From Lysobacter panacisoli (GTDB taxonomy: Bacteria; Pseudomonadota; Gammaproteobacteria; Xanthomonadales; Xanthomonadaceae): a DNA stretch of 64,000 nucleotides. The notes under the pieces were generated by a model. That model was not told where the DNA came from and made no database searches. It saw only the letters and a list, made by a program, of their open reading frames with translations. A program made the translations under genes and the position numbers. Where the stretch lies: assembly GCF_009765165.1 (NCBI RefSeq), contig NZ_VLNU01000001.1, positions 2,097,001 through 2,161,000 on the forward strand, read 5' to 3'. Below are positions 19,179-28,957 of this stretch, piece after piece. Position 1 is the stretch's first letter. Every line of letters starts with the position of its first letter.

Positions 19179-19817
19179 ATGGCCACGCTCTTCTTCGACA
19201 TGGACGGAACGCTGATCGACTCGGCGGTCGGCATCACGCGCTGCGTCGAACACGCGCTGGTGAAGATGGGCCTGCCGGTACCGGCCGAATCCGAACTGCG
19301 CCGCTGGATCGGTCCCGCGCTGCGCACCAGCTTCGGCCCGCTGCTCAACGATGAAGCGCGCGTCGAAGAAGCGGTGCTGCACTACCGCGATCGCTTCGAG
19401 AGCCACGGCTGGGCCGAGCACGAGGTCTACGACGGCATCGGCGAGACCATCGAATCGCTGCATGCCGCCGGGCATCGCCTCGCGGTCGTCACGGCGAAGA
19501 ACGAACCGCATGCGCGCAAGATCGTCGACCACCTGCCGTTCGGACACGTCTTCCTCGACGTCGTCGGCGCCACGCTCGACGGACGCATCAGCCACAAGGA
19601 CCAGCTCATCGCCGAGGCGCTGCGACGCTTCGACCTCCCGCCCGATGCGTGCTGGATGATCGGCGACCGGCGCATGGACATCGAAGGCGCGCGCCACCAC
19701 GGCATGCGCAACGTCGGCGTACTGTGGGGCTTCGGCGGCGAGGACGAACTGCGCCAGGCCGGCGCGCTGCACCTGGCGTCCTCGCCGCGCGACCTGCCGG
19801 CGCTGCTCGCGGCCTGA
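19179..19817 (+). CDS. HAD-family phosphatase, phosphoglycolate phosphatase-like
   Basis: 212 residues. HAD motif I is FFDMDGTLIDS at the N-terminus, motif II is VVTAKN, and motif IV is MIGDRRMDIEGARHHG. The cap-domain size and the overall similarity suggest the phosphoglycolate phosphatase/pyrophosphatase group (Gph/PpaX-like). The substrate cannot be set from sequence. It lies between pgk and pyk, so a role in repairing metabolite damage or in phosphoglycolate salvage is possible. The ATG is 25 bases after a type A repeat. Confidence 0.85.
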   Translation: MATLFFDMDGTLIDSAVGITRCVEHALVKMGLPVPAESELRRWIGPALRTSFGPLLNDEARVEEAVLHYRDRFESHGWAEHEVYDGIGETIESLHAAGHRLAVVTAKNEPHARKIVDHLPFGHVFLDVVGATLDGRISHKDQLIAEALRRFDLPPDACWMIGDRRMDIEGARHHGMRNVGVLWGFGGEDELRQAGALHLASSPRDLPALLAA

Positions 19818-20004
19818 CCCGCGTCACGTTTGCGCGCGGCCGGTCGGCTGCGCCCGGCGTGCGCGGCCTTGCGGCGCTGGTGGTCTGCTTTCGGCCGGGG
19901 GTTTTCAGACCACTTCGACGGATGCGCCGCGGTATGGCGGGGCTGCGGAAGCGTTCAATCCGAAAACATGGGGAGCTGTGCTAGCGTCGCGAGGTTATTT
20001 GGAC

Positions 20005-21477
20005 ATGCACTCGATGACGACCAGACGCCGCACCAAGATCCTCGCCACCCTCGGCCCGGCCACCGATCCGCCGGGCGTGCTGGATGCACTCCTCACCGCC
20101 GGTGTCGATGTCGTCCGGCTCAACTTCTCCCACGGCGATCCGTCCTCGCAGATCGCGCGCGCCGAAGCAGTGCGCGAGGCCGCGCAGCGTGTCGGCGTGG
20201 AGGTCGGCATCCTCGCCGACCTGCCGGGTCCGAAGATCCGTATCGAGCGCTTCGCCGAAGGCCGCGTGCTGCTCAAGACCGGCGACCGCTTCGATCTCGT
20301 CGCCAGCACCGACGCACCGCCGGGCAACCTGCGCGAGGTCGGCGTGAGCTACCTCGGCCTGCCCAACGACGTGCGCCCCGGCGATGTGCTGCTGCTCGAC
20401 GACGGCCTGCTGCAACTGCGCGTGGGCGCGGTCGAAGGCGAGCGCATCGTCACCACCGTGCTCAACGACGGCGTGCTGTCGGACCGCAAGGGGCTAAACA
20501 AGCTCGGCGGCGGTCTGTCGCTGGGTGCGCTGACCGAGCGCGACAAGGAGCTGATCAAGGTCGCGGCCGAACTGGGCGCGGACTTCATCGCCGTGTCGTT
20601 CTGCCGCAATGCCGCCGACATGAACGAAGCGCGCCGCATCGCGCGCGAGAACGGCAGCGACGCCGCGCTCGTGGCGAAGGTCGAGCGTGCCGAAGCGATC
20701 GAGAACCTGTCGGAGATCGTCGACGCCAGCGACGTGGTGATGGTCGCGCGCGGCGACCTGGGCGTGGAGATCGGCGACGCCGAGCTTCCCGGCCTGCAGA
20801 AGAAGATCATCCGCGAGGCGCTGGAGCGCAACAAGGTCGTCATCACCGCCACGCAGATGCTGCAGTCGATGGTGGACAGCCCGATCCCGACGCGCGCGGA
20901 AGTGCTCGACGTCGCCAACGCCGTCATCGACGGTACCGACGCGGTGATGCTGTCGCAGGAATCCGCCGCCGGCCGCTATCCGGTCAAGGCCGTGGAAGCG
21001 ATGGCGCGCATCTGCCTCGGCGCCGAACGCCAGTTCAACCACGACACCGATTTCGAGGCCGCGCCGCGCAACCTCGAACGCGCCGACCAGGCCATCGCGA
21101 TGGCTGCGATGTTTCTGTCCGAGCACATCGGCGTGCGCGCGATCATCGCCATGACCGAGTCCGGCGGCACCGCGCGCTTCCTCTCGCGTTTCCGTTCGCA
21201 GGTGCCGATCTACGCGCTGTCGCGCCACGACGGCGCGCGTCGCCGCATGGGCCTCATGCGCGACGTGGTGGCGCACGATTTCGACAGCCGTGGCCTGACC
21301 TCGCGCGACGCCGCACGCAAGGCGGTGAAGTCGCTGTTCGACCAGAACCTGCTCAGCGCCGGCGACCGCGTGATGTTCACCAGCGGCGACCACATGGAGC
21401 AGCTCGGCGCGACCAACACCCTGCGCCTGCTGCAGGTCGGCGAGGGCGGAACGGCGGAAGGGCTGGGCGAGCTGTAA
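20005..21477 (+). CDS. pyk: Pyruvate kinase
   Basis: About 490 residues. TKILATLGPATDPPG opens the barrel. Catalytic and metal-binding segments are VVRLNFSHGD, VAKVERAEAIENL, MVARGDLGVEIGD and VITATQMLQSMVDSPIPTRAE. The enzyme converts PEP and ADP to pyruvate and ATP. Two ATGs are possible: 20005 (with GAGG 12 bases upstream) or 20014, which gives MTTRRRTKI. I give the longer form. The preceding 187 bases hold no gene; a promoter is likely there but no clear hexamer pair is visible. Confidence 0.96.
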   Translation: MHSMTTRRRTKILATLGPATDPPGVLDALLTAGVDVVRLNFSHGDPSSQIARAEAVREAAQRVGVEVGILADLPGPKIRIERFAEGRVLLKTGDRFDLVASTDAPPGNLREVGVSYLGLPNDVRPGDVLLLDDGLLQLRVGAVEGERIVTTVLNDGVLSDRKGLNKLGGGLSLGALTERDKELIKVAAELGADFIAVSFCRNAADMNEARRIARENGSDAALVAKVERAEAIENLSEIVDASDVVMVARGDLGVEIGDAELPGLQKKIIREALERNKVVITATQMLQSMVDSPIPTRAEVLDVANAVIDGTDAVMLSQESAAGRYPVKAVEAMARICLGAERQFNHDTDFEAAPRNLERADQAIAMAAMFLSEHIGVRAIIAMTESGGTARFLSRFRSQVPIYALSRHDGARRRMGLMRDVVAHDFDSRGLTSRDAARKAVKSLFDQNLLSAGDRVMFTSGDHMEQLGATNTLRLLQVGEGGTAEGLGEL

Positions 21478-21516
21478 GCTCGCCCGATCCGAAATGGAAC
21501 GCCTGGGGAGGCGTGC

Positions 21517-22059
21517 ATGACAAGGACGAATGCCTACAGCCTGCTGTGCATGATCATCCGTGCGGTGGCGGTGTGGTCGCTGGGCAAAGTGGCCCTCTCC
21601 ATCCCGGGCATGCTCATCGCGGTGCGTGAGTCGCCTTCATCCGGGTTTGGCCCGGGCTGGCTTCTTGCCTCCATCGGGCTGGAAGTGCTGATCATCGCGG
21701 CGCTGTGGCTGTTCGCGGACAAGCTGGCGAAGCTCGCCCTCACGCGGCCACAGGAGGTGGCGTTCGAAAGCAGCATGGATCCGGCGACCTGGTTGGGTCT
21801 GCTGTTGTCGGCGATCGGCGCCTGGTTTTTCTTCGGGGGCGTGGTCACCGCTTTCTACATGGCGGTGCGATGGTTCGTGGTGATACGCATGTACCGCGAG
21901 TACGGCGCGATGGACGCGGACACCTTTGCCAACATTGCGTCGACGGTGCTGGAAATCGGGCTCGGCGCGCTGCTGGTCCTGCGCGGTCAGGGCCTGTCGC
22001 GCTGGATCCACCGCATGCGCTACGGCGTCGAGCAGGCGCCGGCCGAACCAACGGCCTGA
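21517..22059 (+). CDS. Uncharacterised four-helix membrane protein
   Basis: 180 residues with about four hydrophobic segments: LLCMIIRAVAVWSLG, GWLLASIGLEVLIIAALWLF, WLGLLLSAIGAWFFFGG and TVLEIGLGALLVL. The tail is basic (RWIHRMRYG). I do not recognise the family. It sits 39 bases after pyk and 138 bases before fba, transcribed in the same direction, so it may be read from the pyk promoter. No enzyme motif is seen. Confidence 0.7.
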   Translation: MTRTNAYSLLCMIIRAVAVWSLGKVALSIPGMLIAVRESPSSGFGPGWLLASIGLEVLIIAALWLFADKLAKLALTRPQEVAFESSMDPATWLGLLLSAIGAWFFFGGVVTAFYMAVRWFVVIRMYREYGAMDADTFANIASTVLEIGLGALLVLRGQGLSRWIHRMRYGVEQAPAEPTA

Positions 22060-22158
22060 AAACGCATACATCCCAAGTGGTATTGAAATTCGGGGTGCGT
22101 GGTCTGCAAGTGTTTGATTTCAGGTCGCGTTGACCGGCCGCTGCCGGATCAAGGCGGC

Positions 22159-22164
22159 TATAAT
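22159..22164 (+). promoter_or_regulatory. Consensus -10 element of fba
   Basis: TATAAT, an exact consensus, lies 34 bases before the fba ATG. A TTGACC lies 23 bases upstream, too far for a normal -35, so the -35 assignment is open. Confidence 0.6.
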
Positions 22165-22197
22165 GCTGGGCTTCCCACCGCTCCCGCAGGACGACCC

Positions 22198-23208
22198 ATG
22201 AGCATCGAACAGCTTGCCGAAACCGCCTTGGCCATGGTGGCCCCGGGCAAGGGCATCATCGCCATCGACGAGTCGGGCGCGACCTGCGCCAAGCGTTTCG
22301 CCGGCGTCGGCATCGAGAACACCGAAGAGAACCGCCGTCGTTACCGTGAGCTGCTGCTCACCACGCCGAAGCTGAGCGACTACATCTCCGGTGCGATCCT
22401 GTTCGACGAGACCATCCGCCAGTCCACCAGCGATGGCGTGCCGTTCGCCAAGTACATGGCCGACAACGGCATGATCCCGGGCATCAAGGTCGACAAGGGC
22501 ACGCACAACCTGGCCGGTTTCCCGGGCGAGGTGGTGACCGAGGGCCTGGACGGCCTGCGTGCGCGCCTGGAGGAGTACTACAAGCTCGGTGCGCGTTTCG
22601 CCAAGTGGCGCGCGGTGATCAACATCGGCGATGACATCCCGTCGGGCACCTGCATCGACGCCAACACCCACGCGCTGGCCCGCTACGCCGCGCTGTGCCA
22701 GGAGCAGGGCCTGGTGCCGATGGTGGAGCCGGAAGTGATCATGGACGGCAGCCACGACATGGAAACCTGCTACGAGGTCACCGAGGTCACGCTGCGTTCG
22801 CTGTTCGCCTCGCTGTACGAGCACAACGTGCTGCTGGAAGGCACCATCCTGAAGGCCTCGATGGTCGTGCCGGGCACCACGAGCGGCGACACCCACGACT
22901 TCGAAGAAGTCGCCGCCGCCACCCTGCAGTGCCTGAAGTCCACCGTGCCGGCCACGCTGCCGGGCATCGTGTTCCTGTCGGGTGGTCAGTCGGACGAAGC
23001 CGCCACCGCGCACCTCAACTCGATGAACCAGATGGGTCCGAACCCGTGGCCGCTGTCGTTCTCGTACGGCCGCGCCATGCAGGCCGCCGCGCTGAAGCTG
23101 TGGTCGCAGGACCTGGTGAACAACTTCGCCAAGGCCCAGCAGACCGTGTACGAGCGCGCCCGCGACAACGGCCTGGCCGCGCTGGGCCAGTGGAAGCAGG
23201 CCGCGTAA
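22198..23208 (+). CDS. fba: Fructose-bisphosphate aldolase, class I
   Basis: 336 residues of the eukaryote-like class I type. The N-terminal APGKGIIAIDESGATCAKRF and MVEPEVIMDGSHD segments are visible. The Schiff-base lysine lies in EGTILKASMVVPG at about residue 220. GIVFLSGGQSDEAATAHLN follows. Class I aldolase needs no metal, unlike the class II enzyme common in gammaproteobacteria. It cleaves fructose-1,6-bisphosphate to triose phosphates. The gene has a TATAAT box and a strong terminator, so it is probably its own transcription unit. Confidence 0.97.
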   Translation: MSIEQLAETALAMVAPGKGIIAIDESGATCAKRFAGVGIENTEENRRRYRELLLTTPKLSDYISGAILFDETIRQSTSDGVPFAKYMADNGMIPGIKVDKGTHNLAGFPGEVVTEGLDGLRARLEEYYKLGARFAKWRAVINIGDDIPSGTCIDANTHALARYAALCQEQGLVPMVEPEVIMDGSHDMETCYEVTEVTLRSLFASLYEHNVLLEGTILKASMVVPGTTSGDTHDFEEVAAATLQCLKSTVPATLPGIVFLSGGQSDEAATAHLNSMNQMGPNPWPLSFSYGRAMQAAALKLWSQDLVNNFAKAQQTVYERARDNGLAALGQWKQAA

Positions 23209-23233
23209 GCGAACCGCTCCCTCGCGTCACGAA

Positions 23234-23264
23234 GAAAAGCCGGCCTCGCGCCGGCTTTTCTTTT
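23234..23264 (+). terminator. Intrinsic terminator of fba
   Basis: An 11-bp perfect stem (GAAAAGCCGGC with GCCGGCTTTTC) with loop CTCGC and a following TTTT run, 25 bases after the fba stop. It separates fba from the nap operon. Confidence 0.9.
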
Positions 23265-23408
23265 GCGTGTCCGGCCTCCCATGCACGCGATCCGGACAGA
23301 TCGTGCAAACCATCGGCATGCCGGTGAATGGCCTTCACGTCGCGTCGCCACGACCATCGGCGTACTATCGGTCCGCAAGCGTTTTCTCGTGCAGCTATGG
23401 AGCAGTCC

Positions 23409-23570
23409 ATGGAATCGCCACACGAGCAGTCCGCAAAAAGCCGGGAGCGCGTCGCGTTCCTGTTGTTGACGGCAGTGGTGTTCCCGCTGCTGACCGTGAT
23501 GATCGTGGCCGGATACGGTTTCCTGGTCTGGATCTGGCAGATGTTCGCCGGGCCGCCGACGGGGCACTGA
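23409..23570 (+). CDS. napE: NapE, small membrane protein of periplasmic nitrate reductase
   Basis: 53 residues with one membrane helix (FLLLTAVVFPLLTVMIVAGYGFLVW) ending WQMFAGPPTGH, the typical NapE layout. The role is unknown in the family. The ATG at 23409 is chosen because GGAG lies six bases upstream; another ATG at 23397 would add four residues. It is the first gene of napEFDABC. No FNR-type box is seen in the 140 bases upstream. Confidence 0.85.
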   Translation: MESPHEQSAKSRERVAFLLLTAVVFPLLTVMIVAGYGFLVWIWQMFAGPPTGH

Positions 23571-23573
23571 GCC

Positions 23574-24077
23574 ATGTCCGCCGCGCCCGATTCCTCCCGT
23601 CGCGCGCTCCTGTTCGGCCGTCGTGCCGCGGTCGCGCCGTTGCGTCCGCCGTGGGCGCTGGACGAAAACGACTTCATCGACGCCTGCACCACCTGTGATG
23701 CGTGCGTGCAGAAGTGCCCCGAGCGCGTGCTGGTGCGTGGCGCGGGCGGTTATCCCGTGTTCGACCCGGGACTGGGCGAATGCACGTTCTGCGGCGAATG
23801 CGAATCCGCGTGCGAACCGCGCGCGCTCGATCGCACCCGCAGGGATGACGCGTGGTCGCTGCGCGCCGTTGCCGGCGACGCCTGCCTGCCGCGCCACGGC
23901 GTGGTGTGTTCGAGCTGTCGCGATGCGTGCCCAGAGCGCGCCATCGCGTTCCCGCTGACCACGCGCGTGCCGCTTCCCGCGATCGACACCGCGCACTGCA
24001 CTGGCTGCGGTGCCTGCGTCGGCGTGTGCCCGGTCGATGCGATCTCCCTTGCCGCGCGCGCCACGGAGGCCGCATGA
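23574..24077 (+). CDS. napF: NapF ferredoxin-type protein
   Basis: 167 residues with cysteine clusters for several [4Fe-4S] centres: [26 protein letters not shown], a less regular [10 protein letters not shown], and [13 protein letters not shown]. An arginine-rich N-terminus is typical. In E. coli NapF interacts with NapA in the cytoplasm and is thought to help it mature. The start lies 3 bases after the napE stop, and the stop overlaps the napD ATG by four bases. Confidence 0.95.
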   Translation: MSAAPDSSRRALLFGRRAAVAPLRPPWALDENDFIDACTTCDACVQKCPERVLVRGAGGYPVFDPGLGECTFCGECESACEPRALDRTRRDDAWSLRAVAGDACLPRHGVVCSSCRDACPERAIAFPLTTRVPLPAIDTAHCTGCGACVGVCPVDAISLAARATEAA

Positions 24078-24376
24078 AATCCGCCGTCGAAGACGTCCAC
24101 ATCGCCAGTTTCGTCGTGCAGCACCGCGCGGAGGCCGCCGATGCGATGGCCGCGCACATCGCCGGCAGCGACGACATGGAGCTGGCCCTGCGCGGCGAAT
24201 TCCGCAGCGTCGTGCTGTGCGAATGCGACAACCAGTACCTCGTGATGGACCGCATCGAAGCGCTGCGCGCGCTGCCCGGCGTGCTCAACGTGTCGCTGGT
24301 CTACCACCACGCCGAACCGGGCGAATCGCTCGACGCACCGGTGTCATCCGCCCCCTCGTCCGGAGCCAAGCCATGA
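24074..24376 (+). CDS. napD: NapD, NapA-specific maturation chaperone
   Basis: 100 residues beginning [15 protein letters not shown] with the ferredoxin-like fold pattern of NapD. The family binds the Tat signal peptide of NapA and holds it back until the molybdenum cofactor is loaded. It overlaps both neighbours by four bases, so napF-napD-napA translation is coupled. The C-terminal tail (APSSGAKP) is low complexity. Confidence 0.93.
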   Translation: MKSAVEDVHIASFVVQHRAEAADAMAAHIAGSDDMELALRGEFRSVVLCECDNQYLVMDRIEALRALPGVLNVSLVYHHAEPGESLDAPVSSAPSSGAKP

Positions 24377-26865
24377 CCACACGTCGCGAGTTCATCCGCA
24401 ACACCGCCGTCGCCACCGCGGCCGCGGCGGCCGGCATGTCGTTGCCGGGCGATGCGGCCAACGTGATCACCGAGGGCGACCTCACCGCGCTGAAGTGGGA
24501 CAAGGCGCCGTGCCGCTTCTGCGGCACCGGCTGCGGCGTCAACGTCGCGGTCAAGAACGGCCGCGTCGTCGCCACACACGGCGACGTGCATGCCGAGGTC
24601 AACCGCGGCATCAACTGCGTCAAGGGCTATTTCCTGTCGAAGATCATGTACGGCAACGATCGCCTGACGATGCCGCTGCTGCGCAAGAAGAACGGCGCGT
24701 ATGCGAAGGACGGCGAGTTCACGCAGGTGAGCTGGGACGAGGCCTTCGACGTGATGGCCGCGCAGTTCAAGCGTGTACTGAAGGAAAAGGGCGGTGACGG
24801 CATCGGCATGTTCGGCTCGGGCCAGTGGACCATCTTCGAGGGCTACGCCGCCAACAAGCTGATGAAGGCAGGCTTCCGCAGCAACCACATCGATCCGAAC
24901 GCACGCCATTGCATGGCGTCGGCGGTGATGGGCTTCATGCGCACCTTCGGCATGGACGAACCGATGGGCTGCTACGACGACTTCGAGGCCGCCGACGCGT
25001 TCGTGCTGTGGGGCTCGAACATGGCCGAGATGCATCCGATCCTGTGGACGCGCGTCACCGATCGCCGGCTCGCGCATCCGCACGTGAAGGTCGCGGTGTT
25101 GTCGACGTTCGAGCACCGCAGCTTCGAGCTGGCCGACATCCCGATCGTGTTCAAGCCGCAGACCGACTTGGTCATTCTCAACTACATCGCCAACCACATC
25201 ATCACCAGCGGCAAGGTCAACCGCGATTTCGTCGACAAGCACACGAGCTTCAAGCAGGGCAACGACGACATCGGCTACGGCCTGCGGCCGGAGCATCCGC
25301 TGGAAGTGAAGGCGAAGAACGCGAAGGACCCGGGCGGCGGCAAGCCGATCACGTTCGAGGAGTTCGCCGCGTTCGTGCGTCCATACACGCTCGACAAGAC
25401 GGTCGAGATGACCGGCGTCGAACGCGGCTGGCTGGAGAAGCTGGCCGAGTTGTACGCCGATCCGAAGGTCAAGGTCACTTCGTTCTGGACGATGGGCTTC
25501 AACCAGCACACGCGCGGCGTGTGGGCCAACAACATGGTCTACAACATCCACCTGCTGACCGGGAAGATCGCCACGCCCGGCAACAGTCCGTTCTCGCTGA
25601 CGGGCCAGCCATCGGCATGCGGCACCGCGCGCGAAGTCGGAACGTTCAGCCATCGCCTGCCCGCCGACATGCTGGTGGCCAATCCCGAACACCGCAAGCA
25701 CGCCGAGGAAATCTGGAAAGTCCCGCACGGCATCATCAATCCCAAGCCTGGCTACCACGCGGTGGAGCAGAATCGTGCCCTCAAGGACGGCAAGCTCAAC
25801 GCGTACTGGGTGCAGGTCAACAACAACATGCAGGCCGCGGCGAACCTGCGCGAGGAAACCTGGCCGGGCTATCGCAATCCGAAGAACTTCATCGTCGTCT
25901 CCGATGCGTATCCGACGGTGACCGCGCAGGCGGCGGACCTGATCCTGCCCGCCGCGATGTGGGTCGAGAAGGAAGGCGCGTACGGCAACGCCGAGCGTCG
26001 CACGCAGTTCTGGCACCAGCTGGTCGACGCGCCCGCGCAGGCGCGCTCGGACCTGTGGCAGCTGATGGAATTCTCCAAGCGCTTCACCACCGATGAGTGC
26101 TGGCCGGCGGAGATCCTCGCCGCCAATCCGCAGTTCAAGGGCAAGACGCTCTACGACGTGCTGTTCAAGAACGGCAACGTCGACAAGTTCCCGACTTCCG
26201 ACGTCGAAGCCGGCTACGCCAACGACGAGTCGCACCACTTCGGCTTCTACGTGCAGAAGGGACTGTTCGAGGAATACGCCGCGTTCGGACGCGGCCACGG
26301 CCACGACCTCGCGCCGTTCGACGATTACCACAAGGCGCGCGGCCTGCGCTGGCCGGTGGTCAACGGCAAGGAGACGCGCTGGCGTTATCGCGAAGGCGCC
26401 GATCCGTACGTGAAGCCAGGCACCGGGTATCAGTTCTACGGCAACAAGGACGGACGCGCGGTGATCTGGGCGCTGCCGTACGAGCCCGCGGCGGAATCGC
26501 CGGACGACGATTACGACCTGTGGCTGGTGACGGGTCGCGTGCTCGAGCACTGGCATTCGGGCTCGATGACCATGCGCGTGCCGGAGCTGTACAAGAGCTT
26601 CCCGACCGCGGTGGTGTTCATGAACCCGGATGACGCGCGCAAGCGCGGACTCAAGCGCGGCGACGACGTGCGCGTGGTGTCGCGTCGCGGCGAGATGCGC
26701 ACCCGCGTGGAGACGCGCGGCCGAAACCGCATGCCACCGGGCGTGGTGTTCGTGCCGTGGTTCGATGCCGGCCAGCTGATCAACAAGGTCACGCTTGACG
26801 CGACCGATCCGATCTCCAAGCAGACCGACTACAAGAAGTGCGCGGTCAAGATCCTGGGCGCATAG
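24373..26865 (+). CDS. napA: Periplasmic nitrate reductase catalytic subunit
   Basis: 830 residues, the normal length. The N-terminus carries a twin-arginine signal (TRREFIRN, then [11 protein letters not shown]). The [4Fe-4S] ligands are [12 protein letters not shown] plus a fourth in GINCVKGYF. The cysteine that binds molybdenum is in [11 protein letters not shown] at about residue 181. The enzyme reduces nitrate to nitrite in the periplasm using a bis-MGD molybdenum centre and receives electrons from NapB. It overlaps napD by four bases. Confidence 0.98.
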   Translation: MTTRREFIRNTAVATAAAAAGMSLPGDAANVITEGDLTALKWDKAPCRFCGTGCGVNVAVKNGRVVATHGDVHAEVNRGINCVKGYFLSKIMYGNDRLTMPLLRKKNGAYAKDGEFTQVSWDEAFDVMAAQFKRVLKEKGGDGIGMFGSGQWTIFEGYAANKLMKAGFRSNHIDPNARHCMASAVMGFMRTFGMDEPMGCYDDFEAADAFVLWGSNMAEMHPILWTRVTDRRLAHPHVKVAVLSTFEHRSFELADIPIVFKPQTDLVILNYIANHIITSGKVNRDFVDKHTSFKQGNDDIGYGLRPEHPLEVKAKNAKDPGGGKPITFEEFAAFVRPYTLDKTVEMTGVERGWLEKLAELYADPKVKVTSFWTMGFNQHTRGVWANNMVYNIHLLTGKIATPGNSPFSLTGQPSACGTAREVGTFSHRLPADMLVANPEHRKHAEEIWKVPHGIINPKPGYHAVEQNRALKDGKLNAYWVQVNNNMQAAANLREETWPGYRNPKNFIVVSDAYPTVTAQAADLILPAAMWVEKEGAYGNAERRTQFWHQLVDAPAQARSDLWQLMEFSKRFTTDECWPAEILAANPQFKGKTLYDVLFKNGNVDKFPTSDVEAGYANDESHHFGFYVQKGLFEEYAAFGRGHGHDLAPFDDYHKARGLRWPVVNGKETRWRYREGADPYVKPGTGYQFYGNKDGRAVIWALPYEPAAESPDDDYDLWLVTGRVLEHWHSGSMTMRVPELYKSFPTAVVFMNPDDARKRGLKRGDDVRVVSRRGEMRTRVETRGRNRMPPGVVFVPWFDAGQLINKVTLDATDPISKQTDYKKCAVKILGA

Positions 26866-26875
26866 GAGCCACGCC

Positions 26876-27487
26876 ATGAGCAACGCATTCGCACGCAATC
26901 GTCCGCTGTGGCTCGCGCTGATACTTGCCGTCGTGGCGCTGGCGCTGGTGTTCGTCGCCGGGTGGTGGTTCGGCCGCGTCGCCGAGCGCAGCCATGAGGC
27001 GAAGGAAGTGGCGCACGCCGCACAGCCCGCGCCGCGGGATTCGGCGCTCGGCCGCGCCGACCTCACTCAGATCGACGGCCTGCGTCGCGGCATCCCGGTC
27101 GACCAGGAAGCCGCGCCGTTGCCGATGGCACGCGTGCAGAACCTTGATGTGAAGCGCGAGCGCGCCTATCCGATGCAACCGCCGACCATCCCGCACGCCA
27201 TCGACGGCTACCAGGTCGACAAGAACAGCAACCGCTGCATGCTGTGCCACGCGCGTGCGAACGCCGAGAAGTTCCAGGCGCCGCCGGTCAGCGTGACCCA
27301 TTACATGGACCGCGACGACCAGTTCCTCGCCTCGATCTCCTCGCGCCGCTACTTCTGCAACCAGTGCCACGTCGTGCAGACCGACGCGCCGCTGCTGGTG
27401 AACAACGCCTTCGAGGACATCGACCAGGTGCTCGCCGCCGCGGAAGCCGGCACCGCCACCGCCGAAGCCGCCGGGAAGGTGCAGTGA
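26876..27487 (+). CDS. napB: NapB dihaem cytochrome c subunit
   Basis: 203 residues. An N-terminal membrane segment ([19 protein letters not shown]) acts as signal or anchor. Two haem-binding motifs, CMLCH and CNQCH, lie in the C-terminal half. NapB passes electrons from NapC to NapA. It begins 10 bases after the napA stop and its stop shares one base with the napC ATG. The protein is slightly longer than the roughly 150-residue E. coli form, mostly in the N-terminal linker. Confidence 0.95.
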   Translation: MSNAFARNRPLWLALILAVVALALVFVAGWWFGRVAERSHEAKEVAHAAQPAPRDSALGRADLTQIDGLRRGIPVDQEAAPLPMARVQNLDVKRERAYPMQPPTIPHAIDGYQVDKNSNRCMLCHARANAEKFQAPPVSVTHYMDRDDQFLASISSRRYFCNQCHVVQTDAPLLVNNAFEDIDQVLAAAEAGTATAEAAGKVQ

Positions 27488-28083
27488 TGCGCCGCCTGCT
27501 GGAGTGGCTCAAACCGTACTGGCGCACGTTGCGCACGCCGAGCGTGCATTACAGCCTCGGCTTCCTCGTGGCGGCGGGCTTCGTCGCCGGCATCCTGTTC
27601 TGGGGCGGCTTCAACACCGCACTGGAAGCGACAAACACCGAGAAGTTCTGCACCAGTTGCCATGAGATGCACGACAACGTGTTCCAGGAACTCAAGTCGA
27701 CGATCCACTACGGCAATCGATCCGGCGTGCGCGCGACCTGTCCCGACTGCCACGTGCCGCACAACTGGACCGACAAGATCGCGCGCAAGATGCAGGCGTC
27801 GAAGGAAGTGTGGGGAAAGATCTTCGGCACCATCGACACACGCGAGAAGTTCGTCGACCACCGGCTTGAACTGGCGATGCATGAATGGGCGCGGCTGAAG
27901 GCCAACGATTCGCTGGAGTGCCGCAACTGCCACGACTACGACTCGATGGACCTGACCCGGCAGGGCTCACGCGCCGCGCAGATCCACAAGCGCTGGCTCG
28001 GTACCGGTGAGAAGACCTGCATCGACTGCCACAAGGGTGTGGCGCATCAGTTGCCGGATATGGCCGGCGTGCCGCAGGGGTGA
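27487..28083 (+). CDS. napC: NapC tetrahaem quinol dehydrogenase
   Basis: 198 residues. One N-terminal membrane helix ([20 protein letters not shown]) precedes four CxxCH haem motifs: CTSCH, CPDCH, CRNCH and CIDCH. This is the NapC/NirT family, which oxidises membrane quinol and reduces NapB. napGH are absent, so electrons probably come only from quinol through NapC. The operon ends here and type C repeats follow. Confidence 0.96.
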   Translation: MRRLLEWLKPYWRTLRTPSVHYSLGFLVAAGFVAGILFWGGFNTALEATNTEKFCTSCHEMHDNVFQELKSTIHYGNRSGVRATCPDCHVPHNWTDKIARKMQASKEVWGKIFGTIDTREKFVDHRLELAMHEWARLKANDSLECRNCHDYDSMDLTRQGSRAAQIHKRWLGTGEKTCIDCHKGVAHQLPDMAGVPQG

Positions 28084-28325
28084 GGCAGGCCGCTAACGCG
28101 GCACTGCCGCGTGGCCTGCCGAACGCCCGGCCAGGGATTGGCCGGGCAGGGCGACCCGAAACCGGTCGCGTAACGCCAGGGATGGCAGCGACAACATCAC
28201 CGAAGACGATGCCCGCGGCACTGCCGCGCGTCGCGACGAACGACCGGCCAAGGATGGCCGGGCAGGGCGACCCGAAGCCAGTCGCGTAACGCCAGGGATG
28301 GCAGCGGCAACGCCACCGAATGCGA
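28084..28325. repeat. Type C repeats downstream of napC
   Basis: No convincing gene lies here. A unit containing GGCCAGGGATTGGCCGGGC, GGCGACCCGAA, GTCGCGTAACGCCAGGGATGGC and a GATGCCCGCGGCAC end is repeated after about 120 bases with small changes. A related copy lies at 44220-44335. The palindromic GGCCnnGGATGGCC core could form hairpins. A frame through it encodes NARPGIGRAGRPE-type peptides, but that is probably a by-product of the repeat. Confidence 0.8.
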
Positions 28326-28422
28326 TGCCCGCGGCACAACCGACGAACTAGCGGTGATCGCTGGGCGAGCCGAACAGCACCCCTCCCCAACAAGCAGGGG
28401 AGGGCGGAAGCGGGAGCAACAC

Positions 28423-28947
28423 TCAAACCCTGCCCAACACTTCGCGATACCGCCTCGCCATGTCCGCGCCGAAGCACGCGAACACCACGTGGTCAGGCGA
28501 TGGGTGCACCTCCATCCACGCCCGCACTTCCGCCACCGCCAAGGGCACCGCTGCCTGGAGCGGATAGCCGTAGATCCCGCAACTGATGGCGGGAAACGCG
28601 ATCGATGCGATCCCATGCTCCTCGGCCAATCGCAGGCTGCTGCGATAGCAAGCCGCCAGTAATTCTGGTTCGCCCGAATTACCGCCGCGCCAGACCGGTC
28701 CCACCGTGTGGATGACGAAACGCGCGGGCAACGCGTGCCCGCCAGTGATGCGCGCCTCGCCGGTCGGGCAGCGCACGCCGGGGCGCATTTCCGGCAGGCG
28801 CCGGCACTCATCGAGCAGTCCGCGGCCGGCGGCGCGATGGATCGCGCCGTCGACTCCGCCGCCGCCGAGCAGCGTCTCGTTGGCGGCGTTGACGATGGCG
28901 TCCACCGTCAACGTGGTGATGTCGCCTTCGAAGACCTCGATGCGCAT
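28423..28947 (-). CDS. Macrodomain protein, O-acetyl-ADP-ribose deacetylase-like
   Basis: 174 residues forming a single macrodomain. The signatures are [26 protein letters not shown] (residues about 16-41), [11 protein letters not shown] and [15 protein letters not shown]. The conserved Asn and Asp needed for ADP-ribose binding are present. Relatives (YmdB) remove acetyl groups from O-acetyl-ADP-ribose or hydrolyse ADP-ribosyl esters and also influence RNase III. It starts 10 bases after the cysteine synthase stop, so the two may be co-transcribed. Confidence 0.92.
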   Translation of the reverse strand: MRIEVFEGDITTLTVDAIVNAANETLLGGGGVDGAIHRAAGRGLLDECRRLPEMRPGVRCPTGEARITGGHALPARFVIHTVGPVWRGGNSGEPELLAACYRSSLRLAEEHGIASIAFPAISCGIYGYPLQAAVPLAVAEVRAWMEVHPSPDHVVFACFGADMARRYREVLGRV

Positions 28948-28957
28948 CGCGCCGCGC

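Noticed and set aside
22130..22135. TTGACC as the -35 of fba
   Set aside because: It is separated from the perfect TATAAT by 23 bases, too far for a standard sigma-70 promoter.
24301..27066. 921-residue open frame antisense to napD/napA/napB
   Set aside because: The product is low complexity (His/Arg/Val/Leu) and has no family resemblance; napA on the + strand is unmistakable.
28080..28289. 69-residue frame over the repeats downstream of napC
   Set aside because: It encodes only the repeat (ARPGIGRAG- and GDPKPVA-type phrases), overlaps the napC stop and has no ribosome site.
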